Program-made: the position numbers and the translations under genes | The notes under the pieces: generated by a model | The model's database searches: none | Told to the model about the DNA's origin: nothing | What the model saw: only the letters and a program-made list of their open reading frames with translations | Assembly (NCBI RefSeq): GCF_006715085.1 | Contig: NZ_VFMM01000001.1 | Location: 1,984,001 to 2,048,000, forward strand | Length of the DNA stretch: 64,000 bases | DNA from: Kribbella jejuensis | GTDB lineage: Bacteria; Actinomycetota; Actinomycetes; Propionibacteriales; Kribbellaceae | Reading direction: 5' to 3' | In this document: positions 1-8,200 of the stretch, one piece after another | Layout: every line of letters begins with the position of its first letter | How positions within the stretch are numbered: position 1 is the first letter of the stretch

Positions 1-279
1 GCGCCGTTCACCTTCGTCGACGGGGTCGAGGAAGCGATCGCCCAGGCCAAGGCACACGCCGGTGACGGCGACGTGACGGTCACCGGCGGCAACATCGCCG
101 GCCAGGCGATCGCCGCCGGCCTGGTCGATGAGATCGCCTACAGCCTGGTGCCCGCCCTGCTCGGCAGCGGCCGCCGCTTCTTCGGTGACTATGTCGGGCC
201 CGAGGTCCTCCTCGACAACCCCCGCGTCGTCGAAGGCGACCGCGTGACCCACCTGCACTACCGCGTCAGCAAAGGGTGA
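1..279 (+). CDS. RibD C-terminal / DHFR-like reductase, 3' fragment
   Basis: The reading frame is open from the first base and stops with TGA at 277-279, so the N-terminus lies outside the window. The visible 92 residues contain VTVTGGNIAGQAIAAGLVDE and a PALLGSGRRFF segment. This is the nucleotide-binding GG.N/GG.I and LLG.G.R.F pattern of the RibD C-terminal (dihydrofolate reductase-like) family, which reduces pteridine- or pyrimidine-type substrates with NADPH. Single-domain members of unknown substrate are very common in actinomycetes, so this is more likely one of those than a riboflavin enzyme. It converges on, and overlaps by 22 bases, the next gene on the other strand. Confidence 0.8.
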   Translation, partial: APFTFVDGVEEAIAQAKAHAGDGDVTVTGGNIAGQAIAAGLVDEIAYSLVPALLGSGRRFFGDYVGPEVLLDNPRVVEGDRVTHLHYRVSKG

Positions 280-932
280 TCGGCGATCACGGTTTTCGAG
301 CCGGGGGCGATCTCGGTGAAGCCGGCGTCCTGGACAACGGGGAGGTCGGTGGCGAGGAGGGCGGCCCAGTGGGTGCGGGTCGCGGTTCGGACGGACAAGG
401 CGAAATCGGTTGATCGCCATTCTTTGCGGGCGGTCTCGGGCAGCGCCCACCACGCCAACTGAGCGGCGTGACCGCATTGCGCCATCGCCTTCCCGCTGGA
501 CATTTCCAGTTCGGGGTTGATCCACAGCACGGGTACGCCGGGTCCGAGCGCCGGGAGTTCCTCGGTGTCCTCGAAGTCGGTGCCGCTCACCTGGAGTTTC
601 AAAAGCTCGGGCGGTACGTCGTCCACGCCGGTCGGCGGAAACACCCGGACCTCGGCCGCCACTCCCTCGGGCGCTCCGGTTCCGGTTCCGTGGACGGTGA
701 TTCCCGGGAGGGCCTCGGCGCGACGCCATTCAATGCCGCGGGCACGCTTGGCGATCTTGCGGATGCGGTTGTCCTGCCAGGCGGCCATCGCCTCGGCCCA
801 CTCCCCCTCGCCGTACGACCGCTCGTCGGCCAGGATCGCCAGCACCGCCCGCGCCGCCGTCTCGAGAGCGTCGGTCTGCGAAGGCCGCGTCTTCTTCTCG
901 ACGCGCACGACAAGGGTCAGCACCTGTTCCAC
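258..932 (-). CDS. Pth2-family peptidyl-tRNA hydrolase-like protein
   Basis: A 224-aa protein if translation starts at GTG 932; a second GTG at 923 is also possible. The C-terminal half carries MSSGKAMAQCGHAAQLAWWAL, matching the archaeal/eukaryotic-type Pth2 signature (GK.AAQ..HAA), which recycles peptidyl-tRNA by ester hydrolysis. The end reads SKTVIADHPLL, with Thr/Asp as in the Pth2 active-site strand. The N-terminal ~100 residues are charged and helical and are not part of the core fold. I see no clear ribosome-binding site, and the start sits 33 bases from the divergent thyA start, so the two genes share a promoter region. The open frame continues upstream antisense to thyA, but that part is a shadow. 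Function follows from the family; the in vivo substrate is inferred. Confidence 0.75.
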   Translation of the reverse strand: MEQVLTLVVRVEKKTRPSQTDALETAARAVLAILADERSYGEGEWAEAMAAWQDNRIRKIAKRARGIEWRRAEALPGITVHGTGTGAPEGVAAEVRVFPPTGVDDVPPELLKLQVSGTDFEDTEELPALGPGVPVLWINPELEMSSGKAMAQCGHAAQLAWWALPETARKEWRSTDFALSVRTATRTHWAALLATDLPVVQDAGFTEIAPGSKTVIADHPLLTR

Positions 933-953
933 ACCGCGAGTCTGCCAGGGCTG

Positions 954-959
954 TAGGTT
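954..959 (+). promoter_or_regulatory. -10 element, probable leaderless start of thyA
   Basis: TAGGTT fits the actinobacterial TANNNT -10 box and is followed by exactly six bases and then the thyA ATG at 966. This spacing places the transcription start on the A of the start codon, so thyA-folA is probably a leaderless mRNA. No convincing -35 box is seen. Confidence 0.45.
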
Positions 960-965
960 GGCCTC

Positions 966-1757
966 ATGCAGCAGTACCTGGATCTCCTGAGGCATGTGCT
1001 GGACAACGGGGCGGAGAAGGGCGATCGCACCGGCACCGGCACGCTGAGTGTGTTCGGGTACCAGTCGCGGTACGACCTGCGCCAGGGCTTCCCCGCGGTG
1101 ACGACCAAGAAGCTGCACCTGCGGTCGGTGATCGGTGAGCTGATCTGGTTCCTCAGCGGCTCGACCAATATCAAGTGGCTGCACGAGAACAACATCTCGA
1201 TCTGGGACGAGTGGGCCGACGCCGACGGCGAGCTCGGGCCGGTGTACGGGTACCAGTGGCGCTCCTGGCCGACCCCGGACGGGCGGCACGTCGACCAGAT
1301 CGCGAAGCTGATCGAGTCGATCCGGACGAACCCGGACTCCCGGCGGCACATCGTCAGCGCGTGGAACGTCGCTGACGTGGACGACATGGCGTTGCCGCCG
1401 TGTCACACGATGTTCCAGTTCTACGTCGCGGACGGCCGGCTGTCCTGCCAGCTGTACCAGCGCTCGGCCGACATCTTCCTGGGCGTGCCGTTCAACATCG
1501 CGTCGTACGCGCTGCTCACCCACATGGTCGCGCAGCAGACCGGGCTCGAGGTCGGCGACTTCGTCCACACCCTCGGCGACGCGCACCTGTACCTGAACCA
1601 CCTGGACCAGGCCCGCCTGCAGCTCACCCGCGAGCCGCGCCCGCTGCCGACCCTCAAGCTCACCAAGCGCGACTCGATCGACGGCTACGAGATCGCCGAC
1701 GTCGAGCTGGTCGGGTACGACCCGCACCCCGGGATCAAGGCACCTATCGCGGTATGA
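966..1757 (+). CDS. thyA: thymidylate synthase ThyA
   Basis: Thymidylate synthase methylates dUMP to dTMP using methylenetetrahydrofolate and releases dihydrofolate, which the next gene product reduces. The 263 residues match the usual ThyA length. Visible motifs are RTGTGT near residue 21, the catalytic LPPCH with Cys146, [13 protein letters not shown], and HLYLNHL near the end, covering nucleotide and folate contacts. There is no purine-rich ribosome-binding site; a TAGGTT box seven bases before the ATG suggests a leaderless transcript. The gene overlaps folA by four bases (ATGA at 1754-1757), the classic coupling of the dTMP cycle. Identification is secure. Confidence 0.98.
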   Translation: MQQYLDLLRHVLDNGAEKGDRTGTGTLSVFGYQSRYDLRQGFPAVTTKKLHLRSVIGELIWFLSGSTNIKWLHENNISIWDEWADADGELGPVYGYQWRSWPTPDGRHVDQIAKLIESIRTNPDSRRHIVSAWNVADVDDMALPPCHTMFQFYVADGRLSCQLYQRSADIFLGVPFNIASYALLTHMVAQQTGLEVGDFVHTLGDAHLYLNHLDQARLQLTREPRPLPTLKLTKRDSIDGYEIADVELVGYDPHPGIKAPIAV

Positions 1758-2209
1758 CGGTCATTCTCATTGCTGCGGTCGGACAGAACGGTGTGATCGG
1801 GCGGGACAACGACCTGCCCTGGCGGATCCGCGAGGACCTCCAGCACTTCAAGCAGCTGACCCTCGGCCACACGCTCGTGATGGGCCGCAAGACCTACGAC
1901 TCGATCGGACGACCGCTCCCGGGCCGCCGTACCGTCGTCGTCACCCGGCAGCCCGACTGGTCCGCCGACGGCGTCGAGGTCGTGCACACCCTCGAGGAAG
2001 CCTTGAAGTACGACGGCACGCTGTACGTCGCCGGCGGCGGCGAGATCTACCGCCAGGCCCTCCCGTACGCCGACACCCTCGAACTCACCGAAGTCCACCA
2101 ATCCCCCGCAGGCGACGTCACGTTCCCGGCACTCCCCGCCCACCACTGGACCGAGACGGCCCGCGACCCCCACGACGGCTTCGACTTCGTTAGTTACCGC
2201 CGCAGCTAG
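1754..2209 (+). CDS. folA: dihydrofolate reductase
   Basis: NADPH-dependent reduction of dihydrofolate to tetrahydrofolate, closing the cycle opened by ThyA. The protein has 151 aa, normal for bacterial DHFR. The start is the ATG overlapping the thyA stop, giving [16 protein letters not shown]; the acidic active-site residue follows the LPW motif at residues 21-23 (Asp28 in the EDLQHF segment). [17 protein letters not shown] (NADPH site) and [12 protein letters not shown] (the GG motif) are also present. The open frame extends upstream through thyA only as a shadow. The stop at 2207-2209 abuts a large foldback element. Confidence 0.97.
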   Translation: MTVILIAAVGQNGVIGRDNDLPWRIREDLQHFKQLTLGHTLVMGRKTYDSIGRPLPGRRTVVVTRQPDWSADGVEVVHTLEEALKYDGTLYVAGGGEIYRQALPYADTLELTEVHQSPAGDVTFPALPAHHWTETARDPHDGFDFVSYRRS

Positions 2210-2371
2210 GTCGGGGGTGGTGATCAGACGCCGTAGCGAGGAGGTGCTCGGTGCGGTGCATCGGCGTGCGGGGGCGAAGGACTCGATGCGGAGCATCGTG
2301 GCCTTTGCACCCGTGCGGCGAGGTGCCGTGCCGAGTGCCCCGCAGTAGGCGTGTGATCACCACCCCCGACC
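2209..2371. repeat. 163-bp imperfect palindrome with RNA-like pairing
   Basis: The outer arms are a perfect 18-bp inverted repeat, GGTCGGGGGTGGTGATCA at 2209-2226 and its complement at 2354-2371. Pairing continues inward almost to the centre, where CGATGC (2284-2289) faces GCATCG (2293-2298) across a GGA loop. Many internal differences between the arms are G-U compatible (T opposite G, G opposite T), so one strand would fold into a single long hairpin of about 80 pairs. It starts on the last base of folA. It could be a MITE-like element, a REP-type element or a structured RNA; short open frames inside it look accidental. Confidence 0.7.
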
Positions 2372-2472
2372 TCACAACGAGTAGGCATCAGGGCCCCCGC
2401 GGGGACCTGGAACCGACTAGATTGGGCGCGCGTCACGGAGGTACTACGCGCGCCTCTCGGAGGGGGACGACT

Positions 2473-3723
2473 ATGACTGAAGCCGACAACACCGCTGCTC
2501 AGCCTGCTGCGGTGTCGCCGTTGCAGCCGCCGACGGCTACCGCGCCGGGGCTGATACTGACGGCGCCGCCGCCGTCACAGCCTGTGGCCGAGACCGCGGC
2601 GCCCAGTATGGCGCCGGCTGTCGATCCGGCCGCGCTGCCGGGGCTGGACAGCAAGGTGGACACGTTCCTGACCGCGCTGATGGCGGCCGAGCCGCGGTCG
2701 CCGGAGTTCGCCACCCGGGCGAACGACGTGCGCAGCATGGGCGACGTCGACATCCGCGCCGCCGCCGAGAGTTCGAACCGGCTGCTGCAGTCGCCGGTGC
2801 GGGCGCTGCAGAGCGGTGGCCTGTCGGAGGGTTCAACCGTCGGCAAGACCCTGCTCGAACTGCGCCGTACGGTCGAGGACCTCGACCCGAAGGAGGCGAC
2901 CGGTCCGAAGAAGCTGCTCGGGATGATCCCGTTCGGCGACAAGATCGAGGACTACTTCCGCAAGTACCAGAGCGCGCAGAGTCACCTCGAGGGCATCCTG
3001 CACAGCCTGCGCAACGGCCAGGACGAGCTCGGCAAGGACAACGCCGCGCTGAACCTGGAGAAGCAGCAGCTCTGGGACGCGATGACCCGGCTGAACCAGT
3101 ACGTGTACGTCGCCGAGCGCCTGGACGCGCGGCTGTCCGCGGCGATCGCCGAACTCGAGGCGACCAACCCGGACAAGGCGAAGGCGTTCCGCGAGGACGT
3201 ACTGTTCTACGTCCGGCAGAAGCACCAGGACCTGCTCACCCAGCTCGCCGTGTCGATCCAGAACTACCTGGCCATCGACATCGTGATCAAGAACAACATC
3301 GAGCTGATCAAGGGCGTCGACCGCGCCTCGACGACCACGGTGTCGGCGCTGCGTACGGCGGTCATCGTCGCGCAGGCGCTCGGTAACCAGAAGCTCGTCC
3401 TGGACCAGATCACCGCGCTGAACACCACCACCAGCGGGATGATCGAGCGCACCTCGCAGATGCTCAAGGACAACTCGGTGGCGATCCAGCAGCAGGCCGC
3501 GTCCGCGACGATCGGTCTACCGCAGCTGCAGGCCGCCTTCGCGAACATCTACGCGACCATGGACGCGATCGACACGTTCAAGAGCGAGGCGCTGGACAAC
3601 ATGGCAGCGACGATCGGCACGCTGGAGAACGAGGTGACCAAGTCCCGCTCGTACCTGGACCGGGTCGCGAGTCAGAACCAGCAGGTCGTGCACGGCAGCC
3701 TCGATCTGAACCTCGGTCGTTGA
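2473..3723 (+). CDS. telA: TelA family protein (toxic anion resistance)
   Basis: A 416-aa protein with an Ala/Pro/Thr-rich N-terminus (about residues 1-60) followed by a long all-helical body typical of the TelA/KlaA family. That family was named for tellurite resistance and is found with Ter stress proteins. Family-like stretches include KKLLGMIPFGDKIEDYFRKY, where TelA proteins have L...P.G..L..Y...Y, and AIDIVIKNNIELIKGVDRA. No membrane span or signal is visible, so it should be cytoplasmic or peripheral. ATG 2473 has a strong GGAGGGGG ribosome site six bases upstream. It is the first gene of a ten-gene operon that ends with the FHA gene at 14803. Its biochemical role is unknown; a membrane-stress or sensory role is inferred from context. 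Confidence 0.85.
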   Translation: MTEADNTAAQPAAVSPLQPPTATAPGLILTAPPPSQPVAETAAPSMAPAVDPAALPGLDSKVDTFLTALMAAEPRSPEFATRANDVRSMGDVDIRAAAESSNRLLQSPVRALQSGGLSEGSTVGKTLLELRRTVEDLDPKEATGPKKLLGMIPFGDKIEDYFRKYQSAQSHLEGILHSLRNGQDELGKDNAALNLEKQQLWDAMTRLNQYVYVAERLDARLSAAIAELEATNPDKAKAFREDVLFYVRQKHQDLLTQLAVSIQNYLAIDIVIKNNIELIKGVDRASTTTVSALRTAVIVAQALGNQKLVLDQITALNTTTSGMIERTSQMLKDNSVAIQQQAASATIGLPQLQAAFANIYATMDAIDTFKSEALDNMAATIGTLENEVTKSRSYLDRVASQNQQVVHGSLDLNLGR

Positions 3724-3748
3724 TCTACGTCTCACGTGGGGGAACTGC

Positions 3749-4465
3749 ATGGCGCTCGGTGACTTCTTTGCGCGGCTGACGGGTCGCAAAGAGGAGCCCG
3801 AGCCTGCCCTGTTACCCGCGCCGCCGACGAACGACGACCTGCTGGCGGCGCTGGTCCGGGTGGAGCAGTTGGTGGCGGGTGGCGCCGTACCGGCCGTGGT
3901 CGCGTCGCGGGTGGGGCGCGTGGTTCGCGTCGTCCGGGAGACGATTCCGCGGTTGGGGAATCTGGGTGGGAGCGCGCAGGCGTACTCCGTGATGGCGACC
4001 TGCACGGACTATCTTCCGGATGCGATCGGCGGGTACCTGCGGTTGCCGCGGCAGTGGGCCGACACCCGGCCGGTCGACCGCGGCAAGACGTCGCTGATGA
4101 TCCTGATCGACCAGTTGGACCTGCTGGCCGCGACGATGGACAAGGTCTACGACGCAGTGAACCGCGCCGACGCGGCCGCCCTGATCACCCACGGCCGCTT
4201 CCTCCAGGAAAAGTTCGGCACCCCCTCCACCGGCGGCACCCTCACCCTCGGCCCCACGCCATCAACCCCACCCCCCACCCCAGCCACCCCGCCCGACCCA
4301 CACACCACCACGGCCGCCCCGCCGGACCCACACACCACCGCCACCCCGCACACCAGCACCAGCCCGACACACCCCAGCAGCACTAGCCCTGGCCCGACGA
4401 ACCCGAGCACCAGCACCGGGCCTGCGGGACCACTTGCACCACCACCTGGACGAGGAGGGTCATGA
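3749..4465 (+). CDS. unknown protein with Pro/Thr-rich tail, TelA partner
   Basis: A 238-aa protein I do not recognise. Residues 1-155 are a compact helical region (MALGDFFARLTGRK at the start, VVRVVRETIPRLGNLG near the middle). The last ~80 residues are a Pro/Thr/Ser tail of TPPDPHTT-like blocks and look disordered. There is no signal peptide or membrane span. ATG 3749 follows GGGGGA. The downstream AAA gene overlaps by ATGA, so expression is coupled. Its position between TelA and the ATPase resembles the XpaC-like partners found beside TelA elsewhere, but I cannot confirm homology. Confidence 0.75.
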   Translation: MALGDFFARLTGRKEEPEPALLPAPPTNDDLLAALVRVEQLVAGGAVPAVVASRVGRVVRVVRETIPRLGNLGGSAQAYSVMATCTDYLPDAIGGYLRLPRQWADTRPVDRGKTSLMILIDQLDLLAATMDKVYDAVNRADAAALITHGRFLQEKFGTPSTGGTLTLGPTPSTPPPTPATPPDPHTTTAAPPDPHTTATPHTSTSPTHPSSTSPGPTNPSTSTGPAGPLAPPPGRGGS

Positions 4466-5877
4466 GCGGCACGGGGGGACTTGCGGAGGCGCTGTCGGCG
4501 CTGCTCATCGTCGCCGCTCGCGCAGGTGTTGCCGAGGACACCGCCCGGGCCGAGGCACTCGCCCTCGCCGCCGCCCTGGCGGAGTCAGCTCCAGGCGCAC
4601 CGGTCGACTGGGCAAAGGCAGTTCCAGACGGAACAACTCAGGACTTCTTCGACGCAGCAGTTCGCGGCCGCCGCTGGCGCGGCGCACCAACCGCCGTACT
4701 CACCGAGCTGATCGCCAATAACTCCCCAGAGAAGATCCCGTACGCCGAAGCCCTCGCCGAAATCGCCTCCGCCGCCTGCACCCTGGGCGAATCAACCATG
4801 CGTGTAATCGGCAACGCCTCCGTGGCAGCTGCTGCGCAGCTCCAAGCTGCGGGCGCGCGGACGTTGCAGGTCGGCGGTCCGGCGGCGCCGGCCGCCTCGA
4901 CGCAGCCGACAGCCGGCGATCCCCGCCCTGAGGTGACCACTGGGGTGACCGCCGCGGCCCCCGCAGACGCGGAGAAGGCGGAGCCGGGGAAGTCGGTGGA
5001 GGACTTGCTGGCGGAGCTTGACGAGTTGACCGGGTTGGCTCGGGTCAAGCGGGAAGTGCAGCGGCAGGTGGCGGTTTTGCGGGTGGAGAAACTGCGAGCC
5101 GAGGCTGGGTTGAAGAGTGCGACGATTACCCGGCACCTGGTGTTCGTGGGGAATCCGGGCACCGGGAAGACGACGGTCGCGCGGCTGGTGAGCGGGATCT
5201 ACAAGGCGCTCGGGCTGCTCTCGAAGGGGCAGCTCGTCGAGGTGGACCGCTCCGAGCTGGTAGCCGGTTATCTCGGGCAGACCGCGACGAAGACCGCCGA
5301 GGTGGTCGCCTCCGCGGCGGGTGGCGTGCTGTTCATCGACGAGGCGTACAGCCTGACCGCCGGCGACAACGGTGCCGACCAGTACGGGCGCGAAGCCGTC
5401 GACACGCTGGTGAAGGAGATGGAGGACCGGCGCGACGACCTGGTCGTGATCGTTGCCGGGTACCCCGAACCGATGCAGGCGTTCATCGCCGCCAACCCCG
5501 GACTCGCGAGCCGGTTCCGGACCACGATCGAGTTCGAGAACTACAGCGACGACGAGCTCACCGACATCCTGACCGGGCTCGCCGCGGCAGCCGACTACGA
5601 ACTCGTACCGGACGCGCTCGACACCTTCCACGAGATCCTCGCGAACACCGCGCGGGACAGCTCGTTCGGCAACGGGCGGTTCGCCCGCAACGTACTGGAG
5701 GCCGCGATCGGCCGGCAGGCGTGGCGGTTGCGCGACGTGACGGCACCGACCACCGACCAACTGCGTCAGATCCTCCCAGAGGACCTGACTGAGGACTCGA
5801 CTGAGGAGACAGCGGCGCCCGAGGAGCCGAGCGGTACTTCGGACGCAGCTGAGAAGCAGGACGGAGAAGAGGCGTGA
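4462..5877 (+). CDS. CbxX/CfqX-type AAA ATPase
   Basis: A 471-aa protein in two parts: an Ala-rich helical N-terminal region (1-170) and a single AAA+ module (about 180-440). Walker A is GNPGTGKTT at 230-238, Walker B is GGVLFIDEAYSL at 287-298, and the segment GYLGQTATKT lies at the pore-loop position. FARNVLEAAIGRQAWRL is the arginine-containing C-terminal lid motif of the CbxX/SpoVK family. These ATPases remodel partner proteins, as RuBisCO activase and ESX EccA do. The last ~40 residues are acidic. The gene overlaps both neighbours (ATGA in, GTGA out). The client is unknown; TelA or the sensor proteins are reasonable guesses. Confidence 0.9.
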   Translation: MSGTGGLAEALSALLIVAARAGVAEDTARAEALALAAALAESAPGAPVDWAKAVPDGTTQDFFDAAVRGRRWRGAPTAVLTELIANNSPEKIPYAEALAEIASAACTLGESTMRVIGNASVAAAAQLQAAGARTLQVGGPAAPAASTQPTAGDPRPEVTTGVTAAAPADAEKAEPGKSVEDLLAELDELTGLARVKREVQRQVAVLRVEKLRAEAGLKSATITRHLVFVGNPGTGKTTVARLVSGIYKALGLLSKGQLVEVDRSELVAGYLGQTATKTAEVVASAAGGVLFIDEAYSLTAGDNGADQYGREAVDTLVKEMEDRRDDLVVIVAGYPEPMQAFIAANPGLASRFRTTIEFENYSDDELTDILTGLAAAADYELVPDALDTFHEILANTARDSSFGNGRFARNVLEAAIGRQAWRLRDVTAPTTDQLRQILPEDLTEDSTEETAAPEEPSGTSDAAEKQDGEEA

Positions 5878-7202
5878 CCCAGACGCAGAGTGCGCCACCC
5901 GCCACCCTGGCGCCGGCCGCCGGACCCGGTACGGCGTTGCAGCCGCCGGCCGCGCAGGCGCCGAGCAGGCGCGGCGCGATCGCCCAGTGGTTCGACGGTA
6001 CGCCGGGCCGGATGCGCGCGTTCCTGATCCTCGCCGGCGCGATGAGCGTGATCTTCGGCCTGGCCGCCGCGCAGGGCTTCAGCCAGTCCGACGGCGCCCT
6101 CGACCGGGCGCGGGCGAACACCGCCCAGCTGGTCCGGATCCAGGCGATCCACACCAACCTGGTCAGCGCCAACGCCGACGCCACCAACGCGTTCCTGGTC
6201 GGCGGCCTCGAACCGCCGGACCAGCGCGCGCACTTCGTCAACTCGATGGCCGCGGCCGCCGGCCTGATCGCCGAGGCCGCGACCGCCCAGCCCGCGGACC
6301 GCGACGTACTCGGCGCGCTCAACAAGACGCTGATCACGTACGAGGGCCTGATCGAGCAGGCCCGTGCGAACAACCGGCAGGGGCTGCCGATCGGTTCGCA
6401 GTACCTGAGAGACGCGAACTCGGTCCTCCAGGACGACTCGCTGCCGCTGGTGAAGGCGCTGGTCGAGGCGAACGAGAAGCGTGTCGACACCGAGTTCGAC
6501 GGCATCAGCTACGGCACGATCTGGGTCGTCGCCGGCGGCCTGCTCGCGCTGGTCGTCTTCGGCATCACACTGCGCTGGCTGGCTCGGCGTACGCACCGCT
6601 ACGTCAACGTCCCGATCGCGGCGGGCGCCGTACTCGTCCTGCTGACCACAGCCGTCGGAGGTATCGCACTGGCCGGCGCGAGCGGCTCCGCGAAGGACAC
6701 GAGAAACTCCGAGTACGAACGTACGCTCGCGCTGTCCCGCGCCCGCATCGCGGCGTACGACGCCCGCTCCAACGAAAGCCTCACCCTCATCGCCCGAGGC
6801 TCCGGCGACCAGTTCGACAAGGCGTACAACGCGGCCGCCGGCCAAGTGGACGACCAGCTCGGCAAGCTCGGCTCGAACGGCGCCGACCTGACGCAGAAGT
6901 GGGGCGCGTACAAGGCGGTCCACGCCCAGGTCCGGAAGAAGGACGGCGACGAGGGCAACTGGGACGCGGCGGTCGCGATGGCGGTCGGCAAGGACAAGGC
7001 CAACAGCTCGGTCGACACCTTCGGGGCCTTCGACAGGTCGTCCAACGACCAGCTGAACACCACGAGCACCGCCGTCCAAAGCCAGCTGAAGAACACCCGC
7101 GACGGCCTTCCGCCCATCGGCTGGCTCGGCGTACCGATCGGCATCGCGGCCGCGCTGCTGGTCGCCTGGGGCATGTCGCAGCGCCTGGAGGAATACCGAT
7201 GA
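5874..7202 (+). CDS. glnX: GlnX-like membrane sensor protein
   Basis: A 442-aa membrane protein starting at GTG 5874 inside the AAA stop. Four membrane segments are visible: about 46-68, 213-237, 246-270 and 415-434. They enclose two extracellular helical domains of similar size, one starting QGFSQSDGALDRARANTAQL and the other with YERTLALSRARIAAYDARSN, so the protein looks like an internal duplication. No kinase or HAMP output domain is present. This architecture, followed directly by a GlnH lipoprotein and PknG, matches GlnX of mycobacteria (Rv0412c type), which relays periplasmic Asp/Glu occupancy of GlnH to the kinase. Assignment rests on architecture and synteny rather than motifs. Confidence 0.8.
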   Translation: MTQTQSAPPATLAPAAGPGTALQPPAAQAPSRRGAIAQWFDGTPGRMRAFLILAGAMSVIFGLAAAQGFSQSDGALDRARANTAQLVRIQAIHTNLVSANADATNAFLVGGLEPPDQRAHFVNSMAAAAGLIAEAATAQPADRDVLGALNKTLITYEGLIEQARANNRQGLPIGSQYLRDANSVLQDDSLPLVKALVEANEKRVDTEFDGISYGTIWVVAGGLLALVVFGITLRWLARRTHRYVNVPIAAGAVLVLLTTAVGGIALAGASGSAKDTRNSEYERTLALSRARIAAYDARSNESLTLIARGSGDQFDKAYNAAAGQVDDQLGKLGSNGADLTQKWGAYKAVHAQVRKKDGDEGNWDAAVAMAVGKDKANSSVDTFGAFDRSSNDQLNTTSTAVQSQLKNTRDGLPPIGWLGVPIGIAAALLVAWGMSQRLEEYR

Positions 7203-8200
7203 AAAAACTGATCCCCCTAGCCGCCGCGACCGCCCTACTCCTCACCGCCTGCAGCTCCGGCAACTACGCCGCCACCCAACTACCACCAGAACCGTCGGCT
7301 GGTCCGACGACTTCGGCGGCCCCGAAGGTGCCCCGGGCCTGCCCGGACGGCGAGGACCCGCTGGCCTCGTACGCCCCGGACAACAGGACGCCGGCACCGG
7401 GCGGCGTGATGCCTGCCGGCTCGTTCATGGCAGAGATCAAGCAGCGCGGCCGGCTGATCGCCGGGGTGTCCGCCGACAGCTTTAACCTGGGCTACCGCGA
7501 CCCGATCACCGGGAAGATCCAGGGCTTCGACATCGACATGATCCAGGCCGTCGCCAAGGCCATCTTCCCGGACGCGGACACGAACCCCAACCGGGTCGAG
7601 ATGCGGGTCATCTCCAGCCCGGCCCGGATCCCGTCATTGCGTGCCACCAAGAATCCGGTCGACATCGTCGCGCGGAACATGACCATCAACTGCGACCGTT
7701 GGAACGACATCGCGTTCTCCGCGGAGTACTACCGGTCCGGGCAGAAGACCCTGGTGCAGAGCGACTCGACGGCGAAGAGCACGGCGGACCTGTCCGGTCA
7801 GACGATCTGCGCACCGGCGGGTTCGACCAGCCTGGACAACCTGAAGAAGAAGAACCCGCGGGTCAACGCGGTCACCGCCGACACCGACACCGGTTGCCTA
7901 GTCATGTTCCAGCAGGGCAAGGCCCAGGGGATCAGCGGAGATGACACGGTGCTGGCCGGGGACGTTGCCCAGGATCCGTACGCGAAGGTCCTTCCGGAGC
8001 GGTTCAGCGATGAGCCTTACGGGCTGGGCATCTCGTTGCAGCACCCGGACTTCGTCAAGTTCGTCAACGTCGTGCTCCAGCAGATGAAGGACAGCGGCGA
8101 CTGGACGAAGTCGTACAACAGGTGGTTCAGCGCGGCCCTCGGTAAGGCGCCTGTGCCACCGGTGGCTGTCTACGGCCGAGTTCCGGCGCCGGGCCAATGA
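7199..8200 (+). CDS. glnH: GlnH-like amino-acid-binding lipoprotein
   Basis: A 333-aa solute-binding protein. The N-terminus MKKLIPLAAATALLLTACSS is a lipoprotein signal with lipobox LTAC, so Cys18 is the lipidated residue. The mature part is a family-3 (SBP_bac_3) domain: GRLIAGVSADSFNLGYRDP, GFDIDMIQAVAKAIF, IVARNMTINCDRW and the closing DSGDWTKSYNRWF. In this family the ligand is a polar amino acid; in the mycobacterial GlnX-GlnH-PknG system it is aspartate or glutamate. No transporter permease or ATPase genes follow, which supports a sensor role rather than uptake. ATGA overlaps couple it to both neighbours. Confidence 0.92.
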   Translation: MKKLIPLAAATALLLTACSSGNYAATQLPPEPSAGPTTSAAPKVPRACPDGEDPLASYAPDNRTPAPGGVMPAGSFMAEIKQRGRLIAGVSADSFNLGYRDPITGKIQGFDIDMIQAVAKAIFPDADTNPNRVEMRVISSPARIPSLRATKNPVDIVARNMTINCDRWNDIAFSAEYYRSGQKTLVQSDSTAKSTADLSGQTICAPAGSTSLDNLKKKNPRVNAVTADTDTGCLVMFQQGKAQGISGDDTVLAGDVAQDPYAKVLPERFSDEPYGLGISLQHPDFVKFVNVVLQQMKDSGDWTKSYNRWFSAALGKAPVPPVAVYGRVPAPGQ

